A stretch of DNA of 32,583 bases from an uncultured bacterium (GTDB lineage Bacteria; Actinomycetota; Coriobacteriia; Coriobacteriales; Coriobacteriaceae): NCBI GenBank assembly GCA_905215755.1, contig CAJMRE010000023.1, positions 1 to 32,583 on the forward strand. The letters are read 5' to 3'. A program made the position numbers and the translations under genes. Of the stretch, positions 32,559 to 32,583 are shown piece after piece; positions within the stretch are counted from its first letter, which is position 1; every line of letters starts with the position of its first letter. The notes under the pieces are model-generated. The model was not told the origin of the DNA and ran no database searches. It saw only the letters and a program-made list of their open reading frames with translations.

Positions 32559-32583
32559 AAGTTGCGGTGAAATAGGGACTGTT
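32559..32583. repeat. REP-like family A arm, cut by the window end
   Basis: The last 25 bases are identical to the first 25 bases of the arm at 31033. The rest of the element should lie beyond the window. It is 14 bases after the HTH-HipA stop codon, so the gene is flanked by copies in the same orientation. Confidence 0.9.

Overview
The window looks like chromosomal DNA from a high-GC, anaerobic, gut-type actinobacterium. The gene set, the GC-rich codon use and the character of the intergenic repeats suggest Coriobacteriia, most likely Collinsella. That assignment is inference from gene content, not a database result. Most of the window is ordinary housekeeping sequence with small accessory patches at both ends. 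No tRNA, rRNA, CRISPR array or complete insertion sequence was seen.

Layout. 1-1580: an accessory patch with a possible antitoxin remnant, a DUF1016/YhcG-type PD-(D/E)XK nuclease, then about 420 bases without a convincing gene that may encode a structured RNA on the minus strand, ending in an intrinsic terminator. 1581-5326: a zinc-ribbon protein of unknown role, divergent from a CDF cation exporter that converges on a single-pass membrane protein with a PASTA-like outer domain. 5507-9527 (minus): formate-tetrahydrofolate ligase, then ruvC-ruvA-ruvB with TGATG overlaps and a good SOS (LexA) box upstream. 9770-12234 (minus): a NadE-derived protein that has lost the key residues of both catalytic centres, and a superoxide reductase. 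12385-19797 (minus): a SWIM/SNF2 helicase and DNA polymerase III alpha. 19975-26775 (minus): an AddAB-type helicase-nuclease pair. 26994-28546: a YerC/YecD TrpR-like regulator (minus), a small holin-like membrane protein (plus) and an Rrf2 regulator with four IscR-like cysteines (minus). 28800-31017 (plus): cysK and mnmA. 31171-32544 (plus): a single-gene HTH-HipA-like kinase.

How the parts fit. DNA repair and recombination dominate the middle (RuvABC, AddAB, SNF2 helicase, DnaE). The right side carries sulfur metabolism: an Fe-S type Rrf2 sensor divergent from cysteine synthase, followed by the tRNA 2-thiouridylase. Cysteine is the usual sulfur source for that enzyme, but no cysteine desulfurase gene is present here.

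Most interesting material. (1) Long, near-perfect inverted repeats of at least three sequence families sit in the intergenic gaps (15884-15992, 19900-19962, 26863-26941, 31033-31101, and a cut-off copy at 32559-32583), which looks like a REP/BIME-type system. (2) The HTH-HipA gene lies between two exact copies of one of these repeats, and its promoter carries three copies of a GTTAA(G/A)TAT half-site. (3) The NadE-like protein keeps the two-domain layout but has no intact catalytic motif in either domain.
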